The position numbers and the translations under genes were made by a program. Positions 1 to 8,982 of a stretch of DNA of 64,000 bases are shown one piece after another. How positions within the stretch are numbered: position 1 is the first letter of the stretch; every line of letters begins with the position of its first letter. The stretch lies in assembly GCF_000012985.1 (NCBI RefSeq), contig NC_007645.1, forward strand, positions 3,990,581 through 4,054,580, in the 5' to 3' direction. The stretch is from Hahella chejuensis KCTC 2396. Lineage in GTDB: Bacteria > Pseudomonadota > Gammaproteobacteria > Pseudomonadales > Oleiphilaceae. The notes below the pieces were generated by a model that did no database searches, was not told the origin of the DNA, and saw only the letters and a program-made list of their open reading frames with translations.

Positions 1-249
1 CAAGGGTACGACTTCCGCGATAAACTCCGGCTCCAGGGCGTAGGTTTCCTGAGCCAGCTCAAACACCAGGGCTTCCATGCGGTCCGACTCATCTTCCTCC
101 TTCTCCGGTTCCGCCAACTCGCGCGCGCGATCCTGCAACCGCGCTCTGGCGGAATCCGGCGACGGATTGAACTCATTCGCCAGAAACTGCTCCACCTGCT
201 GCAGATTACGCTTTAACGCTTCCCAGTCGGTGTAAGTTGAACCTTTCAA
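1..249 (-). CDS. CheW-like chemotaxis coupling protein, N-terminal part (runs off the window)
   Basis: The visible 83 codons hold a charged helical N-terminal extension of about 55 residues followed by the start of a CheW fold (ALVFELAQETYALEPEFIAEV), the usual receptor- and kinase-coupling scaffold. I place the start at a TTG at 249-247 because AGGAGA lies 5-6 bases upstream and no ATG fits the frame there. It is the third gene of a CheW-CheR-CheW run transcribed leftwards, 50 bases after the CheR gene. That order matches wspB-wspC-wspD, so this would be the WspD position, but the methyl-accepting receptor and kinase lie outside the window and the assignment is inference. The C-terminal half is not visible. 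Confidence 0.75.
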   Translation of the reverse strand, partial: MKGSTYTDWEALKRNLQQVEQFLANEFNPSPDSARARLQDRARELAEPEKEEDESDRMEALVFELAQETYALEPEFIAEVVPL

Positions 250-299
250 CGCTGCTCTCCTTCCTTACAGTCCTTACAGTCCTTCAGACGCAATGCGCT

Positions 300-1877
300 T
301 CACTTGATATCGCCGGCGATATCGTCAAACGCGCCTCGCACCAGTTCCAGCAGATCTCCCGCCGTCAGTCCTTCCCCCTCCTCCAGCGGCTGCTCCGGCG
401 CCACAGACGCCAGCAGCTCCTTACAATTTCGCAAACAGCGCAAAGCGCGCTCAGGCTGGCCCAACCGCATGCACAAAATGCCGCTAAGATAGTGGGCCAT
501 AATGAAATCCGGTTGCAGATAGATCACCCGGGCCAGCGCTTCCAACGCCTGGCGACGCTCCGAGCGCCCGATGTGCAGAGACGTCAACAGCCAATAGGCG
601 GCCGGCTGCAACCGATCCAGCCGAATGGCCTGATTGGCCCAGTCTTCCGCGTCCTGTATGCGATTACGGTTAGCGTGGCTGCGGGCGATGAGAATGGCGG
701 CGTCCGCCTGCTGACGCAGCGATAGGCCTGTGCGGGCGGTGAAGCGCTGCAGATGTCGCACGGCGGCGTCGTAGTCGCCTTCACCGTAGGCCTCTTGTCC
801 CCGTCGCCAGTCATTGTCCGCCTCGGACGCCTGTTGCTCTCTCGATAGGGTTTTCCTTTCCTGAGAATCAGACACGACAGACGCCGCCACTGAGATATCC
901 TCAGCCGTCGCGCGCCAGGCATGCTGCTCAGTCCGCCCCGAAAGCGCATTCGCGGCTTGCAGATCTGGGCCTGAGGGTTGCGGCGCGGTTTCACGCCAAC
1001 GCGACTCTTCTCCCTGTCGCCGCAGACATACCGCCTCCGGCCAGTTGTGCACTTTCTTCCCTGCCCATTGGCAGATCACGCTCTCCACCGGCGAGAGCAG
1101 CAACACCCCGCCCGGACTCAGGGACCGCTGTAAACGATCCAGCACCGCCGCCGCTTGCGAGGGGGAAAAGTACATCAGCACATTGCGACACAAAATCACG
1201 TCGCAATCGCACAGTCTTCGTTTCTCATCGGGATAGACCGATTGCGCCAAATTCAATTGAAAGAAATGTATTCGCCGCCGGAAGCGATCATGAATCGCCC
1301 ACTGATTGGCGCCGATCTGAGTGAAATAACGGGCGCGCCACTGTGGGTCAGCCTGACGGAACGACCAGGCCCCGTAGTTGCCGCTTTGCGCCTTTTCCAC
1401 AAATTCCGCCACCAAATCCGTGGCGATCAGCTCCACATTCCAGCCACGCATGTCGGGCAATAAGCCTTCCAACATTATCGCGAGGCTGTACGCCTCCTCA
1501 CCGCTACAACAACCAGCGCTCCAGATACGCAGAGTTTTCCGTCCACTGCGGCGGCGTTGATCAAGCAGAGGAACAAGGAAGTGGCGAATCAGGTGCTGGT
1601 AACAGGCGGGATCGCGCAAGAAGTAGGTTTCGCCCACCGCCAGCTCCGTGGCCAAACGTACTTTCTGCGCGGTATCGATCTGGTCATACAACAGCGCGCG
1701 GGCGAACGCGGAGGGTTCATCGTAGCCCAGATCCAGGGAGGTCAGTTTGAGGTGGCGCTCCAGGTCGCTCCAGCGCTCCTGAGGATAATGCAACCCCCAA
1801 AGCTCGTTGATTTTCCACTGACAGGCCGACAGCAAATCCGGACTTAGCGCACTCGGGTTGGCCACGACGTCATTCAT
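300..1877 (-). CDS. CheR-type chemoreceptor glutamate methyltransferase with C-terminal TPR repeats
   Basis: Uses SAM to methylate glutamates of a chemoreceptor in the cytoplasm. Of 525 residues, about 10-270 form the CheR domain: the SAM-binding motif reads WSAGCCSGEEAYSLAI and the late motif CRNVLMYFS, both close to the family pattern. Residues about 360-510 hold TPR-like helices (YGEGDYDAAVRHLQ, WANQAIRLDRLQPAAYWLL, ALARVIYLQPDFIMAHYL), as in WspC and other CheR proteins of alternative chemosensory systems. I chose the ATG at 1877, which overlaps the stop of the upstream CheW gene (ATGAATGA), implying translational coupling; a longer frame to 1961 would run back into that gene. Sits between two CheW genes. 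Confidence 0.9.
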   Translation of the reverse strand: MNDVVANPSALSPDLLSACQWKINELWGLHYPQERWSDLERHLKLTSLDLGYDEPSAFARALLYDQIDTAQKVRLATELAVGETYFLRDPACYQHLIRHFLVPLLDQRRRSGRKTLRIWSAGCCSGEEAYSLAIMLEGLLPDMRGWNVELIATDLVAEFVEKAQSGNYGAWSFRQADPQWRARYFTQIGANQWAIHDRFRRRIHFFQLNLAQSVYPDEKRRLCDCDVILCRNVLMYFSPSQAAAVLDRLQRSLSPGGVLLLSPVESVICQWAGKKVHNWPEAVCLRRQGEESRWRETAPQPSGPDLQAANALSGRTEQHAWRATAEDISVAASVVSDSQERKTLSREQQASEADNDWRRGQEAYGEGDYDAAVRHLQRFTARTGLSLRQQADAAILIARSHANRNRIQDAEDWANQAIRLDRLQPAAYWLLTSLHIGRSERRQALEALARVIYLQPDFIMAHYLSGILCMRLGQPERALRCLRNCKELLASVAPEQPLEEGEGLTAGDLLELVRGAFDDIAGDIK

Positions 1878-2340
1878 CGTGCTCAGCGAGCGCATACGCC
1901 AGCTCCTCTTTTTCCCTGAGATTGAGCAAGGTGTCGGGGTCGTTGATGTACAACACGCCATCGGGAAGGCAAACGACGCCTTTCAGCATCGGCGGTCGTT
2001 CTGGAATCTCCGCGCCGTCCAACATCGTGGAGCGGGGAAATATGCTGACGCCGTCAACGCTATCGCAGGTAAGAATCAGGTCCATGGCGTCGGCGCGCAC
2101 CCACAGGAAGCGATCCTCCAGCGCCGTCGCGCGAGGCGGAAGCCCCAGGCGCAATCGTAAATCCGCCACCGGCACCAGTCGACCGCGCATATTCAACACG
2201 CCGCATATCACCCGCGGTCCTGAAGGCAACGGGTTGATCGCCGCCGCTCTGAACACTTTCCTGACTCGCGTCAATTCAACTGCGTAGGGCCTTTCGTCCA
2301 GACGAAAGACTAGCAGCTGAATGTCCTCCCCGCCCTGCAT
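1870..2340 (-). CDS. CheW chemotaxis coupling protein
   Basis: A single CheW domain of 156 residues: IQLLVFRLDERPYAVELTRV at the N-terminus, the GVLNMRGRLVPVADLRLRLG strand pair in the middle and a conserved C-terminal strand region. It couples a receptor to a CheA-type kinase. First gene of the leftward CheW-CheR-CheW unit, overlapping the CheR start by 8 bases. Upstream (2341-2606) no receptor gene is present, which differs from the canonical Wsp operon where wspA precedes wspB; the receptor may lie beyond the left edge. Confidence 0.88.
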   Translation of the reverse strand: MQGGEDIQLLVFRLDERPYAVELTRVRKVFRAAAINPLPSGPRVICGVLNMRGRLVPVADLRLRLGLPPRATALEDRFLWVRADAMDLILTCDSVDGVSIFPRSTMLDGAEIPERPPMLKGVVCLPDGVLYINDPDTLLNLREKEELAYALAEHDE

Positions 2341-2606
2341 AGCAATTCTCCCTGCACTGTCTTATCAACAATAGACCTCTCCCGGCGTTTTACCAAACCC
2401 GGACAGCGCCTATTTAGCGCCGCTTTTCGTTATCGGGAGGGGCGCAGACACAAGCAGCCCAGCATACAGCTGACCGCAGCGGCCATGGAGCGCCGAGCCG
2501 TTACTTGCAATATCGGCGGCGCACAACGCGCAAACTTAACGAAAAATAATGTTCAGGATCAGGGCGGGGGGATTCACTGCCGGGTCAGAGAGGCTGATGA
2601 GATCGT

Positions 2607-3212
2607 TCAGCGTCGAGGCGACAATTCTTCAAAAGCGCGAATCACGCAGTCTGCATGTTCTTGATAGATGTGATTACGTTCATTCAGGTAAAGACAGGCG
2701 ATCATATTGGCGTTGCGGGCCGCCTGCAGGTCAAAAATATAATCGCCGACATAGATCAGCTCACCACAGGCCAGCCCCCAGGTTTCGGCGATGCGCAGCA
2801 GTCCTTCAGGGTGCGGTTTGGGCTTACAGTCTTCGCGGGTCAACGCCAGCTCAACGGGAATGCCCAGCGCCTCAATGGCGATACGAGTGGCTTCGCGCAT
2901 ATTGCGAGTCAGAATCGCCACTGGAATATCGAGTTCCCGCAGCGACATCAACAGTTCTTTCGCTCCCGGCATCCAGGTCGCCGCACGCGCTCCGGCGATT
3001 TCATGGGCTTCCACTACCTCCCAGGCTCTGGCGACGGCGTCAGGATCATCCAGCGTCTGCAGATGCTCAAGAATGGGCTCTCCCTCCGGAAAGCCCAGTT
3101 CCCGCCGCATGGCGTCAAAGTCCAGACGGGAATCCACCAAGGTGCCGTCCAGATCGAAGATAAATCCTTTAACGCCATTGAGGTTCATAAGACGCAATCC
3201 AGGCGGAATCAT
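2607..3212 (-). CDS. HAD-family hydrolase (phosphoglycolate-phosphatase-like)
   Basis: Haloacid dehalogenase-type phosphatase of about 200 residues. Motif I is FIFDLDGTLVDSRLDFD (nucleophile and acid aspartates), motif II VAILTRN, motif III the Lys in CKPKPHPEGLL and motif IV VGDYIFDLQAARNAN. The helical cap between motifs I and II makes it subfamily I, the group of Gph/YjjG-like phosphatases; the substrate cannot be read from sequence. Start is uncertain: ATG at 3212 or 3188 or an upstream TTG at 3248, none with a clear ribosome site; the domain begins at the 3188 ATG. Monocistronic to all appearance. Confidence 0.85.
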   Translation of the reverse strand: MIPPGLRLMNLNGVKGFIFDLDGTLVDSRLDFDAMRRELGFPEGEPILEHLQTLDDPDAVARAWEVVEAHEIAGARAATWMPGAKELLMSLRELDIPVAILTRNMREATRIAIEALGIPVELALTREDCKPKPHPEGLLRIAETWGLACGELIYVGDYIFDLQAARNANMIACLYLNERNHIYQEHADCVIRAFEELSPRR

Positions 3213-3266
3213 CCGCTCAAAGCCCGCCGAACGCCGCTCGTTCTGCAACCGGCGTCAGAATACAGA

Positions 3267-3587
3267 TCAGTATGGGCACTGATAGATAGCGAAACGCTGA
3301 CGTCCATCAATGGAAATTTCACTATCAGGAACGACTGTGTTGCCGCCCAAAGCCGCCGCTTCGTTACGCGCCAGCGTAGACAGCTCTTCGAAAATGACTT
3401 TTTCGTCGCGGCTCAGGATACCCACGCGGCTGACGCCATTGGAGGTGGTGGTGCCCAGTTTCTGGCAGTTCGCCACTTCATTTCTCTTGGCCACCTTGAC
3501 GGTTTCGCCTTCCGGCGTCAGAGAAACCCACGAACACCCGGAGGCCATTAAGGTTGTCGCAATCAATACTAACGTTGCTTTTCTCAT
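3267..3587 (-). CDS. DUF4156-type small lipoprotein
   Basis: A 106-residue exported protein. After a short hydrophobic signal (RKATLVLIATTLMASGC) the cysteine is a lipobox candidate, followed by SWVSLTPEGETVKV, the hallmark opening of the DUF4156 envelope lipoproteins. Four further segments (VANCQKLGTTTSN, LARNEAAALGGNTVV, FAIYQCPY) also fit. I chose the ATG at 3587 because GGAAGAG lies just upstream; an in-frame ATG at 3599 is possible. Function of the family is unknown. It lies between the HAD gene and the DUF3482 GTPase, all on the minus strand, but with different roles. Confidence 0.8.
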   Translation of the reverse strand: MRKATLVLIATTLMASGCSWVSLTPEGETVKVAKRNEVANCQKLGTTTSNGVSRVGILSRDEKVIFEELSTLARNEAAALGGNTVVPDSEISIDGRQRFAIYQCPY

Positions 3588-3637
3588 CTTCTCTTCCATA
3601 TTTTTCAGAATGTTAGAGTGTTTTACTAAAAAGTTTC

Positions 3638-5053
3638 TCAACTTTTTACCAGAACACCCGGTAAATTAGAACCTATTGTCTTGATAAACGCCACTCGCTC
3701 TTGGTCGTCAACATCACAACCGGGGCGCAGACTGGACCATTCCGGGTTGCTCCGCGCCTTGCGCAACCAGCGCGACCAGTCCCCCGGCAGTTCCGGGGAG
3801 CCGCCATCCGCCAGGGCCATGGGCTGCTGCGACGCATGTCCCCGCTTTTGCAGCGCTTCAAATAAATACTGTTGCCGCAGCCACAATACTTTGAGGGTGG
3901 ATTCGTCAACGCACAACTTGCGTTGTTTACGTATCGCCGCCGTCAAATCTTCGCGATAACGCCGTCCGGTCTGCAATACCACACCCGCCAGCGCACCCAG
4001 CGCCGCCGCTGCGCCCAGGGTGAGGCCGCCGGCCATCAAATCGACGCCAACCCCGACCGCCGCGCCGGCGGCGGCGCCGCCGCCGGCTTCTACGCCCATG
4101 CGCTTCATGTTGTCCGGGTCGAACAAATCCAGCTCCCACTCACCGTCGCGCACCGGCAGATCAGCGATGGTCACATCTTCGTCGGCGAAGCGGAAGATTT
4201 GCAGCAAATCGGAAACGCAATCAGATTCCGCTTTGCGCACCTGTTGCTGCATTTGCGTCGCCGCGGACTGGATTTCCGCCGCTTCATTGGCGGTCATCCG
4301 GCGAAAACTGGCCACATCGGTCCATAGCCCAGCAATGCGTTGCGCAGCGCTGTCAATTTGCGCGTCCCACTGTCTCTGCCTTTCATCAATGAGCTTCTGT
4401 AAATCATCATAACGAGCGGCCATCAATGCCTGCATTTTCTGATAAAGGCGCTTTTCATCCTCAAAGTTGAAGGCGACCGTATCGAACTCAACCTGGGCGT
4501 GCAGATTCAACGCCGCCAGTTGCTCCCGCCATTGCGCCAGATTGGAGCGCGGCGCGGCGATAAAGTTCAGCACGGGAATCACTGGACGCGCCGCATAACT
4601 CAACACTTTCAGCTCGTCCCGGTATTTTCCCAACACCGGCTCGCGGACATCCACGACATAGAAGATCAGTTCATCCTGCAATAACTGTCGGATCACCTTG
4701 GCTTCTTGCGAAAACTGAGGATAGCGATCCAGGTCCTGAATAAAGGCGCGCAACCGCCCCAGTCCGTTATCCTGCTCCGGTCGTAGCTTTTCGAGCGCTT
4801 CCAGCAGCTCGATGGAGTCTTCCAGGCCCGGGGTGTCGAACAGAGTGATGACCGGGGTTTCGTTGACCAGAATCTGCCCCGCCTCCACATGCCGCGTGGC
4901 GCCGGGATGATTGGAGATAACGCCGAATTTCAGATCGCGCAGCAAAGTGCGCATCAGGGAAGTTTTACCTGCATTAGTGTGGCCGACCACCGCCACGGAA
5001 ATCGGATCGCCGCCGATACCTGTCCGCGTCTTAGCCAGCGTTGCGTTATCCAT
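3638..5053 (-). CDS. DUF3482-family GTPase
   Basis: A 471-residue P-loop GTPase. The G1 loop is VVGHTNAGKTSLMRTL, the G3 motif DTPGLEDS; the usual NKxD G4 is replaced by VLNFIAAP, so nucleotide specificity is not certain. Residues about 300-360 contain a glycine/alanine-rich hydrophobic stretch (GGGAAAGAAVGVGVDLMAGG and following) that can insert into a membrane or form a hairpin, as in Era/TrmE-like GTPases with DUF3482. Start set at the ATG at 5053, preceded by GGAAAGGAAGC; it overlaps the last 8 bases of the DUF2868 gene, so the two are translationally coupled and likely work together at the inner membrane. The biological role of the pair is unknown. Confidence 0.85.
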   Translation of the reverse strand: MDNATLAKTRTGIGGDPISVAVVGHTNAGKTSLMRTLLRDLKFGVISNHPGATRHVEAGQILVNETPVITLFDTPGLEDSIELLEALEKLRPEQDNGLGRLRAFIQDLDRYPQFSQEAKVIRQLLQDELIFYVVDVREPVLGKYRDELKVLSYAARPVIPVLNFIAAPRSNLAQWREQLAALNLHAQVEFDTVAFNFEDEKRLYQKMQALMAARYDDLQKLIDERQRQWDAQIDSAAQRIAGLWTDVASFRRMTANEAAEIQSAATQMQQQVRKAESDCVSDLLQIFRFADEDVTIADLPVRDGEWELDLFDPDNMKRMGVEAGGGAAAGAAVGVGVDLMAGGLTLGAAAALGALAGVVLQTGRRYREDLTAAIRKQRKLCVDESTLKVLWLRQQYLFEALQKRGHASQQPMALADGGSPELPGDWSRWLRKARSNPEWSSLRPGCDVDDQERVAFIKTIGSNLPGVLVKS

Positions 5054-6491
5054 GCTTCCTTTCCCCTTCGGCATGCGTCCCGATCACCCTGTGTACGACC
5101 CGTTGCGGTTCTATCCCGCATTCCGCCGCCAATTGGTGCCAATCACAGATACGAACGTCCCGCCCTTTCCCGTCCTGCTCGAAATATCCCGCTGTCTCAA
5201 ACAGTTCCAGCCATGTGAGCATTTTGCGCTCTTCCGTCAGTTGCGTCAGAAAACGCTTCAAACCGCGATCTGGAGAGCGTTGCAGCGACACCGCCAGCAC
5301 CAATGGCGCCTGTTTCAGCGCCTGGGTCCGCTGCAGCGCAGCATGTTGCCCTTCCCGATCCACTACATTACCCAGATTAAACGTTCCGGGAACGCTTTCC
5401 GCCGCAGCCAGGTGTGCGCTGTCCAGTTCGACGCCAAGCCAATAGCTTTGGGTCGGTGGGGTCTCTTCCCGCGCCTGTTGAGGCTCGGGGCCTGTCTGCG
5501 GGCGACCGCCTTCATCCGCATCCACCACGCCCAGCACCCGGGTGGCCGGAATCAGCTTCTGCTTCAAGCGGACATAATAAGGGCGCGCCAGATTCAGGCG
5601 AAAAGCGGCGCGAGCGCGTCCGTACGCCATCCAGGACGCCGCCAGCAATAAGAGACGAGGGATGATTCCATAGGTCAGCATGCCGCCCAGCAGCAGGCCG
5701 GACCATGCCTGACGCGCGGCCTCAGCGTTAGCTGGCGAACCGCCAATACGACTGGCGGCGATTTGCTCGGGCGTCGGCGCAGAAAAGCCAAGCCATTGCG
5801 GCAAAATCGCCAGGCTTTGAGTCAGTGTCTGGAAAGAAGATTCGGACAGGATGGTGGTTTCCCAAATAAAGTCATACTGACGAGCGGCCAGCATTAGCAG
5901 AATCATTGCTGATCCACCCAATAAGTAGGACAGCCATAACGCATGCGACAGCCGGCTGAGATTCCAGCGCCCCACCGCCCCGGCGTTCATAATAGCGAAC
6001 CATGCCTGCGCCGCAGCGGCGTCTGCGCTGTTCTTGCCGCCCAACCTGGCCATCCAATAGCCCACCGCCCATTCCAGCGTCTGGCCGAGCATGCCTGTTT
6101 TAGCCCTGCGCGACGCCAGCGCCATGCCGCCCGCCCACAACGCCAGCATCAGCGTGTTGACGCCCAACAGCGCCAGCAACAGCCAGAAGAAATTCACACT
6201 GCCTTGTTGCGCGCCGTCAAACGCCTGCCGAGCCGCCAGTGCGCCCAGGCAAAATAATAGCGCTGTTGCGACAAAGGCGACTTTTTTCGCCGCCTCCGCC
6301 GTCTTTTGCAGGCGCGCGCTCAAAGCAACGCCTTCCCCCATCTGCCGGGCCCGGTCCAATACATGTTGCTCCAGTCCCTGACCCGAGGTATGCGCGGGCT
6401 CCAGCAACGCAAGCTCCGCATACGCCTCGTTTTCCTGAATATGCCGAATCGCTTCAGCCTGCAGCCGGTCGTTGAACTTATCCGGCATCAT
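5046..6491 (-). CDS. DUF2868 integral membrane protein
   Basis: A 481-residue inner-membrane protein with about five hydrophobic segments: around residues 68-90 (VAFVATALLFCLGALAA), 100-125, 180-205 (LWLSYLLGGSAMILLMLAA) and 275-295 (LLLGGMLTYGIIPRLLLLAA). The rest is cytoplasmic, ending in a soluble C-terminal domain of roughly 120 residues. This layout and the adjacency to a DUF3482 GTPase are typical of DUF2868 proteins. First gene of a two-gene unit; its stop codon overlaps the GTPase start. No function is established; membrane-associated GTPase partner is the best inference. Confidence 0.85.
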   Translation of the reverse strand: MMPDKFNDRLQAEAIRHIQENEAYAELALLEPAHTSGQGLEQHVLDRARQMGEGVALSARLQKTAEAAKKVAFVATALLFCLGALAARQAFDGAQQGSVNFFWLLLALLGVNTLMLALWAGGMALASRRAKTGMLGQTLEWAVGYWMARLGGKNSADAAAAQAWFAIMNAGAVGRWNLSRLSHALWLSYLLGGSAMILLMLAARQYDFIWETTILSESSFQTLTQSLAILPQWLGFSAPTPEQIAASRIGGSPANAEAARQAWSGLLLGGMLTYGIIPRLLLLAASWMAYGRARAAFRLNLARPYYVRLKQKLIPATRVLGVVDADEGGRPQTGPEPQQAREETPPTQSYWLGVELDSAHLAAAESVPGTFNLGNVVDREGQHAALQRTQALKQAPLVLAVSLQRSPDRGLKRFLTQLTEERKMLTWLELFETAGYFEQDGKGRDVRICDWHQLAAECGIEPQRVVHRVIGTHAEGERKHG

Positions 6492-6893
6492 GCAACCTTA
6501 CCCTGACGTTATTCGACGCCCCCTGCGACGAATAAGATTCAGCGATGTGTAATTTCAAAGCGGTTCCTCTGGCTCGTATCAGTCATCAGGCGAGTCCGTT
6601 GTCCCACGGCTCCCTGTTTGTCATTCTCTTGCGCTATAAAACACCCCGAAGCGGTCAGGCGACGCGCGCTTCGGGTCGGCCTAATAATACCTATTCGCCG
6701 CTCGCAACGACAAGCTCGGTCGGTAATGCGCCTGACATACCCTTGTGTTTCAGGAATATTAGCCCTTCGCTTGCCTTTAAAGTGGGCTATGCTAATTCTA
6801 ATAGAAAGCAACGCACTGATACGCCCGGGTTTTCAGCCAGAGCCGATGCTTACCATCCTGCATTCATAAAAAGCGCATTAGCCGGTATCAAAG
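6492..6893. other. Intergenic stretch between divergent units, with one inverted repeat
   Basis: No convincing gene. A 9-bp inverted repeat (CCCGAAGCG at 6645-6653 and CGCTTCGGG at 6667-6675, 13-base loop) has no U tract and could be an attenuator or simply a remnant. The region should hold the promoters of the leftward DUF2868 unit and the rightward solute-binding gene, but I could not pick -35/-10 boxes with confidence. Confidence 0.5.
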
Positions 6894-7766
6894 ATGTTCG
6901 CACCCAAGCTCGTTCTGTTGGCGTCTCTAAACTGTTTGCTGGCTTCTTTCGCACCACATTCTCAGGCTGAGCAGCCGCCCTCGGTCGAGATCAACTATTA
7001 CATCGTTGAAGACCTCGCCAGCCCATTTCAAATTGCTTCCGAGGGCGTCAGCAACGGCGGTCTTATCACCGATCTGGTGGAAATCATCTTTCGCGACACG
7101 CCACTGCGCGTGGTCCCCAAACCACTGCCGGTAAACCGTCTGCACCGGATCATCAGAGAAAACACCCAGTCGGTTTGGCTATCCTACGACGCCAAAGTGT
7201 GGAACTCGTTGGCGGATGTCGGAGACTTTGTGGAAGAACCGCTGTTCACCGTCAACCACGCCCTGCTCACCTGTCATGACCAACCCAGGAGTATCGAAAC
7301 GGAAGCCGACTTATTTGGCATGACTTTGGCTATTCTCGATAACTTCAGCTATCCCGAGCTACGTTTACTGGAAGAGCGCGGCTCCTTGACGCTGACAAGC
7401 GTGGAAAAATACGAACAAGGCTTTCGTTTGGCGGCCGCCCGGCGTGTGGATGGGTTTGTAGAGATGGAAATTCGTCTGCGCTACAACCTGACGCAGGAAA
7501 ACGAGACCTCATCGGATTGCTATCAATTCCTCAACATGGATGCGGTGATACCGCCCTACGAGATCTATCTCAGTTTGAGTAAGCAGGCCAGTCCAGAATT
7601 ACGAAACATGGTGACGCAGCGGGTCAGGCAGCTCAAAACCAGCGAGGACTACAGACAGGTCTTCACCCGCTACATGGACAGACGCATCAGAGTGGATCAA
7701 CCAAAGCGGGAGGGAGCGGCTTTCACCGTCCCCTGCCCGCCCGCCTGCCCTACAGCGGCGAATTAG
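6894..7766 (+). CDS. Periplasmic solute-binding-like protein (SBP_bac_3 fold)
   Basis: 290 residues with a cleavable signal (LVLLASLNCLLASFAPHSQA, cut near residue 25). The mature part has the two-lobe bacterial extracellular solute-binding family 3 pattern: INYYIVEDLASPF... GLITDLVEIIF at the N-lobe and the late helix QLKTSEDYRQVFTRYMDRR. Stand-alone proteins of this kind without an ABC permease are common in marine gammaproteobacteria and ligand identity cannot be deduced. No permease or ATPase gene is adjacent. Its stop overlaps the 3' end of the convergent gcvT by 4 bases. Confidence 0.75.
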   Translation: MFAPKLVLLASLNCLLASFAPHSQAEQPPSVEINYYIVEDLASPFQIASEGVSNGGLITDLVEIIFRDTPLRVVPKPLPVNRLHRIIRENTQSVWLSYDAKVWNSLADVGDFVEEPLFTVNHALLTCHDQPRSIETEADLFGMTLAILDNFSYPELRLLEERGSLTLTSVEKYEQGFRLAAARRVDGFVEMEIRLRYNLTQENETSSDCYQFLNMDAVIPPYEIYLSLSKQASPELRNMVTQRVRQLKTSEDYRQVFTRYMDRRIRVDQPKREGAAFTVPCPPACPTAAN

Positions 7767-8893
7767 CCTCTGTAGTAGCGATGCTCAACGAAGGTCGCTG
7801 ATACGACGGTCACCGGCACTTCTTTACCGCGCACGATGGCTTTCAGCTCAGTTCCCATGGCGGAGCAGTCAGCGTTAACGTAGCCCATCGCCACCGGCTT
7901 CTCAACGCTGGGACCGTAGCCGCCGCTGGTCACGACGCCAACCACTTTCCCTTCCCCGTTGACGATCTCGACGCCTTCGCGCACTGGCGCCCGGCCTTGC
8001 GGAGCCAGACCAACGCGCTTACGGGGAGAGCCTTCAGCAAACTCGCTCAGCGTCACGTCCGCGCCGGGGAAACCGCCTGCGCGCTCGCCATCGGCGCGAC
8101 GAGGCTTGGACAGCACCCATTTCAGATTCGCCGCCACCAGATTGGTGTCCGTGTCCAGGTCATGGCCGTACAGACACAGACCGGCTTCCAGACGCAGAGA
8201 GTCTCTCGCGCCCAGGCCAATAGCCTCGACGTCCGGGTGCGCCAGTAATTTACGCGCCAACGCTTCCGCACGATCCGCAGGCACGGAGATTTCGTAACCG
8301 TCTTCGCCAGTATAGCCGGAACGAGTGACGAAGCACTCCGCGCCGTCCAGCGTCGCCCAGGCGCCGGTCATGAAAACCAGCTTGGTCAGTTCTGGAGCCA
8401 GTTGCTCCATGACGCCCGCCGCAGCCGGACCTTGCAGCGCCAACAGCGCGCGGTCTTCCAACACCTCGATTTCCACCTTGTCGCCAAGATGCTTGCGCAG
8501 ATGCGCGATATCCTGCTCTTTACAGGCGGCGTTAACCACCAGGAACAGGTCTTCGCCGGTGTTGGTGACCATCAGGTCGTCCAGAATGCCGCCCTTGTCA
8601 TTGGTGAACAACGTATAGCGCTGCGCGCCATTCTCCAGACCGACGATATCGCCGGGGACCAATGCTTCCAGCGCTTCCGCCGCGCCAGCGCCTTTCAGCC
8701 GCACCTGCCCCATGTGGGAGACGTCGAACAGTCCAGCCTTGGCGCGGGTGTGCAAATGTTCTTTGATAATGCCTGCGGGGAATGTCACCGGCATGGCGTA
8801 GCCTGCGAATTCAACCATCTTCGCCCCGCACTCCACGTGCAGGTCATACAACGGGGTTTTCGCCATTTCGGCGTTGTTATGACTTTCAGCCAT
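7763..8893 (-). CDS. gcvT: Aminomethyltransferase, T-protein of the glycine cleavage system
   Basis: Transfers the methylene group from aminomethyl-lipoyl-H-protein to tetrahydrofolate and releases ammonia. 376 residues, usual length. Seen motifs: TPLYDLHVECGAKMVEFAGY, GLFDVSHMGQ, the folate-binding SGYTGEDGYEISVP and the C-terminal barrel ending SATFVEHRYYRG. Start at the ATG at 8893 is supported by AGGGAGACGAAGC. Last gene of the operon gcvH-gcvP-glyA-sdaA-gcvT; a GC-rich hairpin lies between sdaA and this gene. Confidence 0.96.
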   Translation of the reverse strand: MAESHNNAEMAKTPLYDLHVECGAKMVEFAGYAMPVTFPAGIIKEHLHTRAKAGLFDVSHMGQVRLKGAGAAEALEALVPGDIVGLENGAQRYTLFTNDKGGILDDLMVTNTGEDLFLVVNAACKEQDIAHLRKHLGDKVEIEVLEDRALLALQGPAAAGVMEQLAPELTKLVFMTGAWATLDGAECFVTRSGYTGEDGYEISVPADRAEALARKLLAHPDVEAIGLGARDSLRLEAGLCLYGHDLDTDTNLVAANLKWVLSKPRRADGERAGGFPGADVTLSEFAEGSPRKRVGLAPQGRAPVREGVEIVNGEGKVVGVVTSGGYGPSVEKPVAMGYVNADCSAMGTELKAIVRGKEVPVTVVSATFVEHRYYRG

Positions 8894-8959
8894 TGCTTCG
8901 TCTCCCTAAAGGCGTCACCGGGGACGCCATTGTTCGCATGAAATTCTGTGTTCGCCGAA

Positions 8960-8979
8960 GCCGGTCCCGCAGGACCGGC
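8960..8979 (-). other. GC-rich hairpin between sdaA and gcvT
   Basis: GCCGGTCC and GGACCGGC form a perfect 8-bp stem with a 4-base loop, 4 bases after the sdaA stop. There is no U tract, so it is more likely a processing or mRNA-stabilising element or a weak attenuator within the operon than a terminator. Confidence 0.5.
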
Positions 8980-8982
8980 GCA

